A stretch of DNA of 24,405 bases from DASRBO01 sp035653595 (lineage in GTDB: Bacteria > Actinomycetota > Acidimicrobiia > Acidimicrobiales > JAJPHE01), in assembly GCA_035653595.1 (NCBI GenBank), contig DASRBO010000058.1:1-24405 (forward strand), in the 5' to 3' direction. Below the pieces are notes generated by a model, which made no database searches, was not told the origin of the DNA, and worked only from the letters and a program-made list of their open reading frames with translations. Position 1 is the first letter of the stretch; the number at the start of each line of letters is the position of its first letter. The translations under genes were made by a program, and so were the position numbers. Shown here one piece after another: positions 17,446 to 23,771 of the stretch.

Positions 17446-17958
17446 CTAGGCCCGGGAGGCGGGCCGCGACGGCGGGAGCATGGTCAGCAGCTCCCGCCCC
17501 GATGGACCCATCCGCCGGTGAAGCATGCGCTCGACCACCGCCACCGCCTGGGGGCCGTCGGGCAGCCGCCCCGACCACAGCAGGTAGCCGGCCACCACCC
17601 CCATGACCCGGTCGCCCAGCTCCTCCTGGTGGACCAGGACCCTCTCGCCCGCCCCCAGCCAGCCCTCGATGCTCTCCAGCAGCTCCCCCAGCGGCTCGGA
17701 GACGTCCCCCGCGGTGGGCAGGGGCAGGTGCGACCACTGCAGGCCCTCCTCCTCATACGCGTAGAGGTTGTGGGGGGAGCCGAGCAGGGACACGACCCGG
17801 ACGAAGCCCTGCTCCCGCAGCCAGATGATCTCCTCCTGGCGGCGGACCTTGCGGTGGTTGCGGGCGTAGCCGCCCGGCCGCTCGCTGACCGCCAGCCGGC
17901 CGGCCAGCACCCAGGCGAAGTTGCGGGGCGGGATGCCGGCCGCCCAGCGGCCCCTCAC
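17446..17958 (-). CDS. PTP/DSP-like protein with Cys-to-Gln in the catalytic loop (putative pseudophosphatase)
   Basis: A 170-residue protein that I recognise only by fold pattern. RNFAWVLAGRLAVSERPGG (12-30), FVRVVSLL (52-59), GLQWSHLPLP (72-81) and RVLVHQEELGDRVMGVVAGY (106-125) follow the layout of small tyrosine/dual-specificity phosphatases. In those enzymes the loop reads HCX5R. Here it is His110-Gln111-X5-Arg117, so the nucleophilic cysteine is absent and phosphatase activity is unlikely. Asp85 is the only acid near the usual general-acid position. The GTG start overlaps the folP stop as GTGA, and folB follows three bases after the stop, so it is firmly embedded in the folate operon. 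It may bind a phosphorylated ligand or a partner enzyme. The function is unknown. Confidence 0.7.
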   Translation of the reverse strand: MRGRWAAGIPPRNFAWVLAGRLAVSERPGGYARNHRKVRRQEEIIWLREQGFVRVVSLLGSPHNLYAYEEEGLQWSHLPLPTAGDVSEPLGELLESIEGWLGAGERVLVHQEELGDRVMGVVAGYLLWSGRLPDGPQAVAVVERMLHRRMGPSGRELLTMLPPSRPASRA

Positions 17959-18773
17959 CAGGCCACCCCGGCAGTGACGATGGTGGCCGCCGCCGCCGTG
18001 GCGGCCACGTCGTGGGCCCGGACCATGGCGGCGCCGTTGTCGTAGGCCCAGACGGCCACCGCCAGGGAGGGCTCCAGCCGGTCCCTTTCGGCCAGGTAGC
18101 CCTCGGGACCGGCCCCGATCACCCCGAGGAAGCGCTTGCGGCTGGCTCCGACCAGCACCGGATAACCCAGGTCGGCCAGGCGGGACAGGCCGGCCAGCAG
18201 GGCCAGGTTGTGCTCGGCCGTCTTGCCGAACCCGATGCCGGGGTCGATCCACACCTCGCCCACCCCCGCCTCGGTCCCCGCCTCGGCCCGGCGGGCGAGG
18301 AAGTCCGCCACCTCGCCGACCACGTCGTCGTAGCGGGGGTCGGCCTGCATGGTGGCCGGCACCCCTCGCATGTGCATGGCCACCCACCCGGCGCCGGTCT
18401 CCGCCGCCACCGGCCACAGGCTGGCGGTGATGTCGTTGATCAGGCTGGCCCCCGCAGCCACCGCCGCCCGCGCCACCCCCGCCTTGGCCGTGTCGACCGA
18501 CACCCGGACCCGGCCGGCCAGGGCCTCGACCACGGGCAGGACCCGGCGCAGCTCCTCCTCCTCGCCGACCGGCTCGGCCCCCGGCCGGCTGGATTCCCCC
18601 CCGACGTCGACGATGTCGGCCCCCTCGGCGATCATCTCCAGCCCCCGGGCCACGGCGGCCCCGGTCTCGAAGTAGTCGCCGCCGTCGGAGAAGGAGTCCG
18701 GCGTGACGTTGAGGGCCCCCATGACCAGGGCGCGGCCCCCCGGCGGTGTCGTCTCCAGGGGCAGGCCGGGCAC
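17955..18773 (-). CDS. folP: Dihydropteroate synthase
   Basis: Condenses 6-hydroxymethyl-7,8-dihydropterin pyrophosphate with p-aminobenzoate to give dihydropteroate; the sulfonamide target. The 272-residue TIM-barrel protein has MGALNVTPDSFSDGG (18-32), DVGGESSRPGAEPV, IDPGIGFGKT and the phosphate-binding GASRKRFLG, all in family order. The GTG start (18773) lies 16 bases after the folE stop. Its stop overlaps the start of the PTP-like gene. Some actinobacteria carry a second, inactive FolP2, but the active-site motifs here are complete. Confidence 0.96.
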   Translation of the reverse strand: MPGLPLETTPPGGRALVMGALNVTPDSFSDGGDYFETGAAVARGLEMIAEGADIVDVGGESSRPGAEPVGEEEELRRVLPVVEALAGRVRVSVDTAKAGVARAAVAAGASLINDITASLWPVAAETGAGWVAMHMRGVPATMQADPRYDDVVGEVADFLARRAEAGTEAGVGEVWIDPGIGFGKTAEHNLALLAGLSRLADLGYPVLVGASRKRFLGVIGAGPEGYLAERDRLEPSLAVAVWAYDNGAAMVRAHDVAATAAAATIVTAGVAW

Positions 18774-18789
18774 CCTGCCAACTTAACCG

Positions 18790-19368
18790 TCAGCGGATCG
18801 GCCGACCGGACAGGAACTGCATCGCTTCGGCCCTGGTGGCCGGATTGGTGCGGAACAGCCCCCGCACCTGAGAGGTCACCGTCACCGTGCCCGGCTTGCG
18901 CACCCCCCGGATCGACATGCACAGGTGCTCGGCCTCTATGACCACCATGGCCCCCCTGGGATCCAGGCGGCGGACCAGGGCGTCGGCGATCTGGGTGGTG
19001 AGCCGTTCCTGCACCTGGGGCCGGCTGCAGTACCCGTCGACCAGCCGGGCCAGCTTCGACAGCCCCGTCACCCTGCCGTCGTCGCTGGGGATGTAGGCCA
19101 GGTGCGCCTTCCCAATGAATGGCAGGAGATGGTGCTCGCAGATGCTGTGGCACGGGATGTCGCGCACCATGACGATCTCGTCGTGGTCGAGCTCGAAGGT
19201 GACGGCCAGGTGGCGGTCGGGGTCGTCGTGGAGCCCGCTGAAGACGTCCTCGTACATGGCGGCCACCCGGGCCGGGGTGCGGGCCAGACCGTCGCGGTCG
19301 GGGTCCTCCCCGATGGCGGCCAGGATCTCCCGCACCGCCGCCTCGATGCGGGACTTGTCCACCGGCAC
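18790..19368 (-). CDS. folE: GTP cyclohydrolase I (zinc-dependent, type IA)
   Basis: Converts GTP to 7,8-dihydroneopterin triphosphate, the entry step of folate synthesis. With GTG 19368 the protein has 192 residues. The zinc ligands Cys77 and His80 (in CEHH, 77-80) and Cys150 (in EAEHLCMSIRGVRKPG) match Cys110, His113 and Cys181 of E. coli, so it is the zinc-dependent form. A second in-frame GTG two codons on (19362) is also possible; longer upstream frames run into hpt and are not conserved. It starts five bases after the hpt stop. The order folE-folP-x-folB-folK covers most of the pterin branch of the pathway. Confidence 0.95.
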   Translation of the reverse strand: MPVDKSRIEAAVREILAAIGEDPDRDGLARTPARVAAMYEDVFSGLHDDPDRHLAVTFELDHDEIVMVRDIPCHSICEHHLLPFIGKAHLAYIPSDDGRVTGLSKLARLVDGYCSRPQVQERLTTQIADALVRRLDPRGAMVVIEAEHLCMSIRGVRKPGTVTVTSQVRGLFRTNPATRAEAMQFLSGRPIR

Positions 19369-19373
19369 GGCGC

Positions 19374-19940
19374 CTACCCCAGCGGGCCCTTGTAGAGCCG
19401 GATGCTGCCCAGGTTGCGGTAGCGCTCGTCCACGTCGAGGCCGTAGCCCACGACGAAGTCGGCCGGTATGCGGAACCCGACGTAGCGCAGGTCGGGGTCG
19501 ACCCGCTGCTGGCCGTCCTTGACCAGCAGGGCGCACACCTCGAGGCTGGCGGGGTTGCGGGCCAGGAGGTTGCGGCGCAGGTAGGACAGGGTGAGCCCGC
19601 TGTCCACGATGTCCTCGACCACCAGGACGTGGCGGTTGGTGAGGTCGGTGTCGAGGTCCTTGACGATCCGCACCACCCCGCTAGTCTTGGTGGCGCTGCC
19701 GTAGGACGCCACCGCCATGAAGTCGCACTCGACCGGCAGGCCGATGGCCCTCGACAGGTCGGCCACGAACATGAAGGCGCCCTTGAGCACGCCGACCAGA
19801 AGGGGGGGCCGGTCGCCGTAGTCGCTGGTGATCTCCGCCCCCAACTCGGCCACCCGGGCCGTCAGCTCCTTCTCCGGTACCACGACCTCGCCGAGGAACG
19901 GGTCGTCGCCGGCAAGGGTGTCGGCCTCCGGAACGGTCAT
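19374..19940 (-). CDS. hpt: Hypoxanthine(-guanine) phosphoribosyltransferase
   Basis: Salvages hypoxanthine or guanine with PRPP to IMP or GMP. The 188-residue protein has VGVLKGAFMFVADL (49-62), where the backbone contacts pyrophosphate, SYGSATKTSG in the flexible loop (79-88), and the PRPP motif VLVVEDIVDSGLT (105-117). YVGFRIPADFVVGYGLD supplies the base-binding segment. The start is ATG at 19940. A TATCTT hexamer lies nine bases upstream, suggesting a very short leader. It sits between tilS and folE, as in many bacteria, but the ftsH gene often found after hpt is absent here. Confidence 0.96.
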   Translation of the reverse strand: MTVPEADTLAGDDPFLGEVVVPEKELTARVAELGAEITSDYGDRPPLLVGVLKGAFMFVADLSRAIGLPVECDFMAVASYGSATKTSGVVRIVKDLDTDLTNRHVLVVEDIVDSGLTLSYLRRNLLARNPASLEVCALLVKDGQQRVDPDLRYVGFRIPADFVVGYGLDVDERYRNLGSIRLYKGPLG

Positions 19941-19949
19941 GCCGCCAGA

Positions 19950-19955
19950 AAGATA
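19950..19955 (-). promoter_or_regulatory. Possible -10 box upstream of hpt
   Basis: TATCTT on the minus strand (19955-19950) lies nine bases before the hpt ATG, in the 44-base gap after tilS. There is no good Shine-Dalgarno, so a near-leaderless hpt-fol transcript starting here is possible. No -35 box is visible. Confidence 0.35.
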
Positions 19956-19984
19956 CCTGCCGCCCCCCGTGGCGCCCGGCCCGG

Positions 19985-20809
19985 TCAGGGCGGGGAAGGC
20001 GGAGCGGCCTCCAGCCTCAGCCGTCCGGCCGTCCGGCGCACCAGGAGCCCACCGCCCACCTCGGCCGCCCTGGCCTCCAGCCGGACCACCTCCATCACCC
20101 GCTCAACGGCGGCGGCGGAGGGGGGATGGCCCTCGGCGCTGCGCAGCCAGCTGCGCAGGGCCCGCCGGGCCAGGGGGGCCGGGGCCCGGGCCAGGTCGTC
20201 GACCGAGGTGGGATCGATGCCCACCGCCAGCCGGTCGAGGAGCTCGGCGTCGTCGGCGAGCAGTTCGGCCTGCCTGGCGATGACCGCCGCCACGTCCCGC
20301 TCGGCCACCTCCTCCAGGAGGGGGAGCACCTGGTGGCGCAGGCGGTTGCGGCGGTAGGCAGGATCGACGTTGGTGGGGTCGCTCACCACGGAGAGACCGG
20401 CCTCGGCGCACAGCCGGCGGGTCTCGCTCCGGCGCAGGGCGAGGATGGGGTGGCGGGGACCGCCCCGCATGCCGGCCAGGCCGTCGAGGCCGGCCCCCCG
20501 CAGCAGGTTGAGCAGGACGGTTTCGGCCTGGTCGTCGGCGGTGTGGCCGGTGGCGGCGTCGGCCGGCAGCGCCGAGCGCCGGGCCGCCCGGGCCCGGGCC
20601 TCGAGGTTGGGACCGGGCTCCACCTTCACCGACAGGGCCCGGAAGCCGGCTCCCAGCCGGTCGGCGGCCGCCGCCACCACCGCCGCCTCGTCCGCCGATC
20701 CGGGCCGCAGGCCGTGGTCCACGTGGTAGGCGGTGGCCCGGCACCCGGCCGCCACCGCCAGGACCAGCAGGGCCAGAGAGTCCGCCCCCCCGGAGACGGC
20801 GCAGGCCAC
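19985..20809 (-). CDS. tilS: tRNA(Ile)-lysidine synthetase (start uncertain)
   Basis: Modifies C34 of tRNA-Ile(CAU) to lysidine with lysine and ATP, so that AUA is read as Ile. The PP-loop motif SGGADS is present near the N-terminus, with the downstream motifs DHGLRPGS, GHTADDQAETVLLNLLRG, and RNRLRHQVLP. The substrate-binding domain follows, and the protein ends without the long C-terminal domain of E. coli TilS, as in many actinobacteria. The start is a problem: the only common start codon after the response regulator is GTG 20809, five codons before SGG, which leaves almost no N-terminal segment. A CTG at 20848 or an upstream start overlapping the regulator are alternatives. Function is secure, start is not. 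Confidence 0.88.
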   Translation of the reverse strand: MACAVSGGADSLALLVLAVAAGCRATAYHVDHGLRPGSADEAAVVAAAADRLGAGFRALSVKVEPGPNLEARARAARRSALPADAATGHTADDQAETVLLNLLRGAGLDGLAGMRGGPRHPILALRRSETRRLCAEAGLSVVSDPTNVDPAYRRNRLRHQVLPLLEEVAERDVAAVIARQAELLADDAELLDRLAVGIDPTSVDDLARAPAPLARRALRSWLRSAEGHPPSAAAVERVMEVVRLEARAAEVGGGLLVRRTAGRLRLEAAPPSPP

Positions 20810-20876
20810 CTCGGTGCCAGGCGGGGGGAAGCGGCACCGGCCGAGCAGGGTGGCACCGGCCCCCCCGGCGACCGGC

Positions 20877-21635
20877 TCAGGCCTCGGCGTCGGGGATGCC
20901 CCCCTGGCGGGCCAGGGCCACCAGCTCGGGCACGCTCGGCACCGATAGGCGTCGGGCGATGCGCCGGAGGCTGGCATAGACGTTGGACCGGCTGACCTGA
21001 AGGCGGTCGGCGGCGTCCTGCACCGTCGAGGTGCCGCCGACGGCGGCCAGCAGCTCCCGCTGGCGATCGGACAGTGCGCCCACCGCCTGGGGCGATACCG
21101 ACACCGGGGCCGGGCCGGTCGGCGTCGGCGCCGGGGGGCGGTCCAGCCTGGTCAGCCGGGGGCGGGCCGGCGCCCCGCCGTCTCCCCCCCGGCCCGCCTC
21201 CAGCCGGGCCAGCTGCTCGAGGGCCGCCCGCTGGGCCGCCCGGCGCTGGTCGGGCTCGGATCCGGCCCGCAGGGCCCGGCCCAGATGGGCCTTGAGATCG
21301 GCGGCCGAGAAGGGCTTGTTGATGTAGAACAGCGCCCCTTCGATGCCGCCCCGGATGCGGTCCATCTCCTCTCGCCGGGCGGTGAGCATGATCACCGGGA
21401 TGCTCGACACCGACGGCTCGGGGTCGGACTTGAGGGCCGTGAGCACCTCGAAACCGTCCATACCGGGCATGGTCAGGTCGAGGATCACGGCGTCGAAGGC
21501 ACCCTCGTCCACCTTGGCCAGGGCCGTCTCGCCGTCGTTGGCCACGGTCACGTCGTAGCCGTCGGCCTCGAGGGTGATGCGGACCAGCGAGGCGATGTCC
21601 GGCTCGTCGTCGACGACCAGTACCCGGGGACCCAT
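20877..21635 (-). CDS. Response regulator with receiver and LuxR-like HTH domains
   Basis: A 252-residue two-component regulator with no histidine kinase nearby. The receiver domain (about 3-120) is complete: Asp9 and Asp10, phospho-acceptor Asp53 in VILDLTMPGMDG, Thr85 in IMLTAR and Lys107 in INKPFS. A Pro/Ala/Arg-rich linker (about 125-185) follows. The C-terminal segment (about 188-248), with LSDRQRELL, TVQDAADRLQVSRSNVYASLRRIA and a final LVALARQGG, resembles a LuxR/GerE-type DNA-binding domain. The ATG at 21635 was chosen because the receiver strand starts there; upstream in-frame sequence overlaps the metalloprotease gene. It lies 11 bases after that gene and just before tilS. Signal and targets are unknown. 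Confidence 0.85.
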   Translation of the reverse strand: MGPRVLVVDDEPDIASLVRITLEADGYDVTVANDGETALAKVDEGAFDAVILDLTMPGMDGFEVLTALKSDPEPSVSSIPVIMLTARREEMDRIRGGIEGALFYINKPFSAADLKAHLGRALRAGSEPDQRRAAQRAALEQLARLEAGRGGDGGAPARPRLTRLDRPPAPTPTGPAPVSVSPQAVGALSDRQRELLAAVGGTSTVQDAADRLQVSRSNVYASLRRIARRLSVPSVPELVALARQGGIPDAEA

Positions 21636-21646
21636 TGTCAGGGAAC

Positions 21647-22717
21647 TTAGACGGCCTGGCGGGCCTTTCCCACCCTTTCGAGCCACAGGCGGGGCTGGCG
21701 GATCTCCTCGTAGGTGGGGAGGCGGTCGGGCCCCTCCCACGCCAGGTTCAGCACGTCGGAGCCGCCTTCGGCCTCAACGGCGGCGATGAAGCGCTCGCCC
21801 TGCTCGTACTGGCGCAGCTTGGCCTCGATCCCGACCAGCTGTTGCAGCATCCGGGCCGGCCCGCTCATCTCCTGGCGGCGCTGGCGCAGGACGCGGGAGA
21901 AGCGCTCGGCCTCGGGGATCACGTCCACGGCGGCCCGGTCCATGGTCACGTCGCCGTGGCCCTCCAACAGGCTCATCAGCGCCTGCACCTTGCGCAGGAC
22001 GGCGGCCTGCTCGTCGCCGGCGATCAGCCCGAGGATGCCTCCGTCGGCGAGAGGGTTGTGGCCCAGGCGCAGCTCCTCGAGGGTCCGGCGAAGGCCCTGC
22101 AGCAGCCGCTTGGGGTCGGGCTCGACGGCCGACATGGCCTCGGCCACCAGCGACACGAAGTAGTCCCGCATCCAGGAGATGCCGGTGAACTGGGCCCGGT
22201 GGGTCACCTCGTGCAGGGCCAGCCACAGGCGGAACTGGCGGGGCGGGAAGGCGTAGCGCTTCTCGAGGGCCAGCACGTTGGGGCCCACGTAGTACACCAG
22301 GTCCTGCTCCTCGGGGCTCTCCTCCTCCACCAGCAGGAGGTCGTACTGGCCGAGCACCCGGGTGGACATCCAGCCCAGCAGCAGCCCCACCTGGGCCCCG
22401 GCGGCGTGGCCGCCGACCACCCCGATGGGGCTTGCCGGCATGCGCTCGGCGATGCGGGTGGTCAACGGCTCCACCAGGCGCTGGAAGGAGGCCACGTTGG
22501 CCCTGGTCCAGCCGGGCCGGTCGGTCACCCGGGCCCGGGCGGGGCCGGCCAGGGAGACCAGCCCGGTCGCCTCGGCCACCAGCCCCTCGGCCTTGGCGGT
22601 GGCCTCCTCGAAGTCGGCCTGCAGGGAGTCGTAGTGGTAGGAGCTGGCCAGCGGCTCGGTGCCCGCCACCCGGGCCGCCACCCGGGCGGCCAGATCCCAG
22701 TTGACCGGGTCGCTCAA
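21647..22717 (-). CDS. Zinc-dependent metalloprotease family protein (DUF2342 type)
   Basis: A 356-residue actinobacterial protein corresponding in length and in position next to tilS to Mycobacterium Rv3626c. It is in the family annotated as zinc-dependent metalloprotease or F420-associated hydrolase. His169-Glu170-Val-Thr-His173 (in LALHEVTHRAQF) is a zincin HExxH motif. LVYYVGPNVLALEKRYAFPPRQF precedes it and EAMSAVEPDPKR follows. There is no signal peptide, so it is cytosolic. The start is TTG at 22717, overlapping the anti-sigma stop as TTGA; the family-like N-terminus SDPVNWDLAARVA begins there. The substrate is unknown, and proteolysis is inferred from the motif only. Confidence 0.85.
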   Translation of the reverse strand: MSDPVNWDLAARVAARVAGTEPLASSYHYDSLQADFEEATAKAEGLVAEATGLVSLAGPARARVTDRPGWTRANVASFQRLVEPLTTRIAERMPASPIGVVGGHAAGAQVGLLLGWMSTRVLGQYDLLLVEEESPEEQDLVYYVGPNVLALEKRYAFPPRQFRLWLALHEVTHRAQFTGISWMRDYFVSLVAEAMSAVEPDPKRLLQGLRRTLEELRLGHNPLADGGILGLIAGDEQAAVLRKVQALMSLLEGHGDVTMDRAAVDVIPEAERFSRVLRQRRQEMSGPARMLQQLVGIEAKLRQYEQGERFIAAVEAEGGSDVLNLAWEGPDRLPTYEEIRQPRLWLERVGKARQAV

Positions 22718-23064
22718 GCTTCGCCGCCGGGGGGGCCCATCGGGCCCAGACCTGGGCCGGATCCGTCCGAGCCCATGGAGCCGATGGAGCCGACGGAGCC
22801 GATGGAGCCGACGGAGCCGGAGTAGAGCCGGATGTGCTCCTGGTGGATGGCGGTGGCGATGCGCAGGCGCAGGGAGTCGGGCACCTCGTCGCGGCACTTG
22901 CTGGCGATCATGATGCGGAGCTCGGCCTCGAAGTCGAAGGCCTCCAGGCAGGGCGAGCAGTCGTCGAGGTGGGCCTGTATCTGCAACCGGCGCTCGGCGG
23001 TGAGCTCACCGTCGAGAAAGCCATACAGGCGCTGGATGGCCTCGTTGCAGTCGTCGTCCGTCAT
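22714..23064 (-). CDS. rsrA: Zinc-binding anti-sigma factor, RsrA/RshA family
   Basis: Redox-sensitive anti-sigma factor expected to hold the neighbouring sigma factor until disulfide stress releases zinc. Cys6, His32, Cys36 and Cys39 have exactly the spacing of Cys11, His37, Cys41 and Cys44 in Streptomyces RsrA, and Cys57 lies where the extra cysteines occur. The conserved region ends at about residue 80. The last 36 residues are a Gly/Ser/Pro-rich tail encoded partly by a 9-base tandem repeat. The gene follows the sigma gene by 66 bases and overlaps the metalloprotease start. Zinc binding and redox control are inferred from the family. Confidence 0.88.
   Translation of the reverse strand: MTDDDCNEAIQRLYGFLDGELTAERRLQIQAHLDDCSPCLEAFDFEAELRIMIASKCRDEVPDSLRLRIATAIHQEHIRLYSGSVGSIGSVGSIGSMGSDGSGPGLGPMGPPGGEA
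22774..22818. repeat. Tandem 9-base repeat in the anti-sigma gene
   Basis: Five consecutive 9-base units (plus-strand forms CATGGAGCC, GATGGAGCC and GACGGAGCC, the last two alternating) run from 22774 to 22818 within the anti-sigma gene. On the coding strand they give a run of Gly-Ser-X triplets (X is Val, Ile or Met). Units are multiples of three, so gain or loss would keep the frame. Confidence 0.9.
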
Positions 23065-23106
23065 GCCTCTAGTCCGCCCCCTGGGCCAAAACCGTACCTC
23101 TGCCTG

Positions 23107-23121
23107 GGACCAGGGTGGTCC
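23107..23121. other. Short inverted repeat between sigma and anti-sigma genes
   Basis: GGACCA (23107-23112) and TGGTCC (23116-23121) form a perfect 6-bp stem around a 3-base loop, ten bases after the sigma stop and upstream of the anti-sigma ATG. A TACGGT hexamer downstream on the minus strand might be a weak internal promoter. It could adjust the sigma:anti-sigma ratio, or be chance in GC-rich DNA. Confidence 0.35.
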
Positions 23122-23130
23122 TGACCGGGC

Positions 23131-23691
23131 TCATCCGACCAGGCCACGTTCCCGGCCAAACTCGAGCAACGCCTTCTGCAGCCCTTTTCTTCCGCGGTGC
23201 AGCCGGCTCATGACCGTCCCGATGGGAACGTCCGTGATGTCGGCGATCTCCTGGTAGGAGAATCCCTCGACGTCGGCCAGCAGCACGGCCAGGCGGAACT
23301 GCTCGGGCAGGGACTCCAGCGCCTCCTTGACCTCGACGTCGGTGAAGAGATCCATGACCTGGTCCTCGGCGCTGCGCCCCACCGTCGAGGCCTCCAGTCC
23401 GCCCAGGCGGCGGAACAGGTACAGGTCCTCGATGTCCTCTATATCGGACTCGTCCGGGCGCCGCTTGCGGGCCCGGTAGGTGTTGATGAAGGTGTTGGTG
23501 AGGATCTTGTACAGCCAGGCCTTGAGGTTGGTGCCCTCCCGGAAGGACCCGTAGGCGCGATAGGCCTTGAGGTAGGTCTCCTGCACCAGGTCCTCGGCGT
23601 CGGCCGGGTTCCGGGTCATGCGCAGGGCGGCCGAGTACAGGTTCGGCATGTGCGCCATGGCGGCGTCGGCGAAGCCAGCCTGGTCAGCCAT
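23131..23691 (-). CDS. sigH: ECF RNA polymerase sigma factor, SigR/SigH family
   Basis: Group IV sigma factor resembling Mycobacterium SigH and Streptomyces SigR, which control thiol-oxidative and heat stress genes. With ATG 23691 it has 186 residues. Region 2 contains ALRMTRNPADAEDLVQETYL (22-41) and GTNLKAWLYKILTNTFIN (53-70), nearly the same wording as SigH. Region 4 contains LPEQFRLAVLLADVEGFSYQEIA and VPIGTVMSRLHRGR. An upstream in-frame ATG (23724) would add 11 residues without matching the family. The next gene is its RsrA-like partner. I did not find the GGAAT-N18-GTT autoregulatory promoter of this family upstream. The sigH/sigR choice is by similarity. Confidence 0.92.
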   Translation of the reverse strand: MADQAGFADAAMAHMPNLYSAALRMTRNPADAEDLVQETYLKAYRAYGSFREGTNLKAWLYKILTNTFINTYRARKRRPDESDIEDIEDLYLFRRLGGLEASTVGRSAEDQVMDLFTDVEVKEALESLPEQFRLAVLLADVEGFSYQEIADITDVPIGTVMSRLHRGRKGLQKALLEFGRERGLVG

Positions 23692-23771
23692 GACCCACCC
23701 TACCGCCGGTGGCCCCTGATTCATACCCCCCCATCTCCGCCCGGAGGGGGACCTCCAGGCGGCAGGCGGGA

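Noticed and set aside
21636..21649. TAAGTT eight bases before the response-regulator ATG as a leaderless promoter
   Set aside because: The hexamer includes the stop codon of the preceding gene and the gap is only 11 bases, so operon read-through explains it; kept only as a weak possibility.
22774..22818. Tandem 9-base repeat as a CRISPR array or iteron origin
   Set aside because: Units are directly adjacent with no spacers and lie within a coding frame as Gly-Ser codons.
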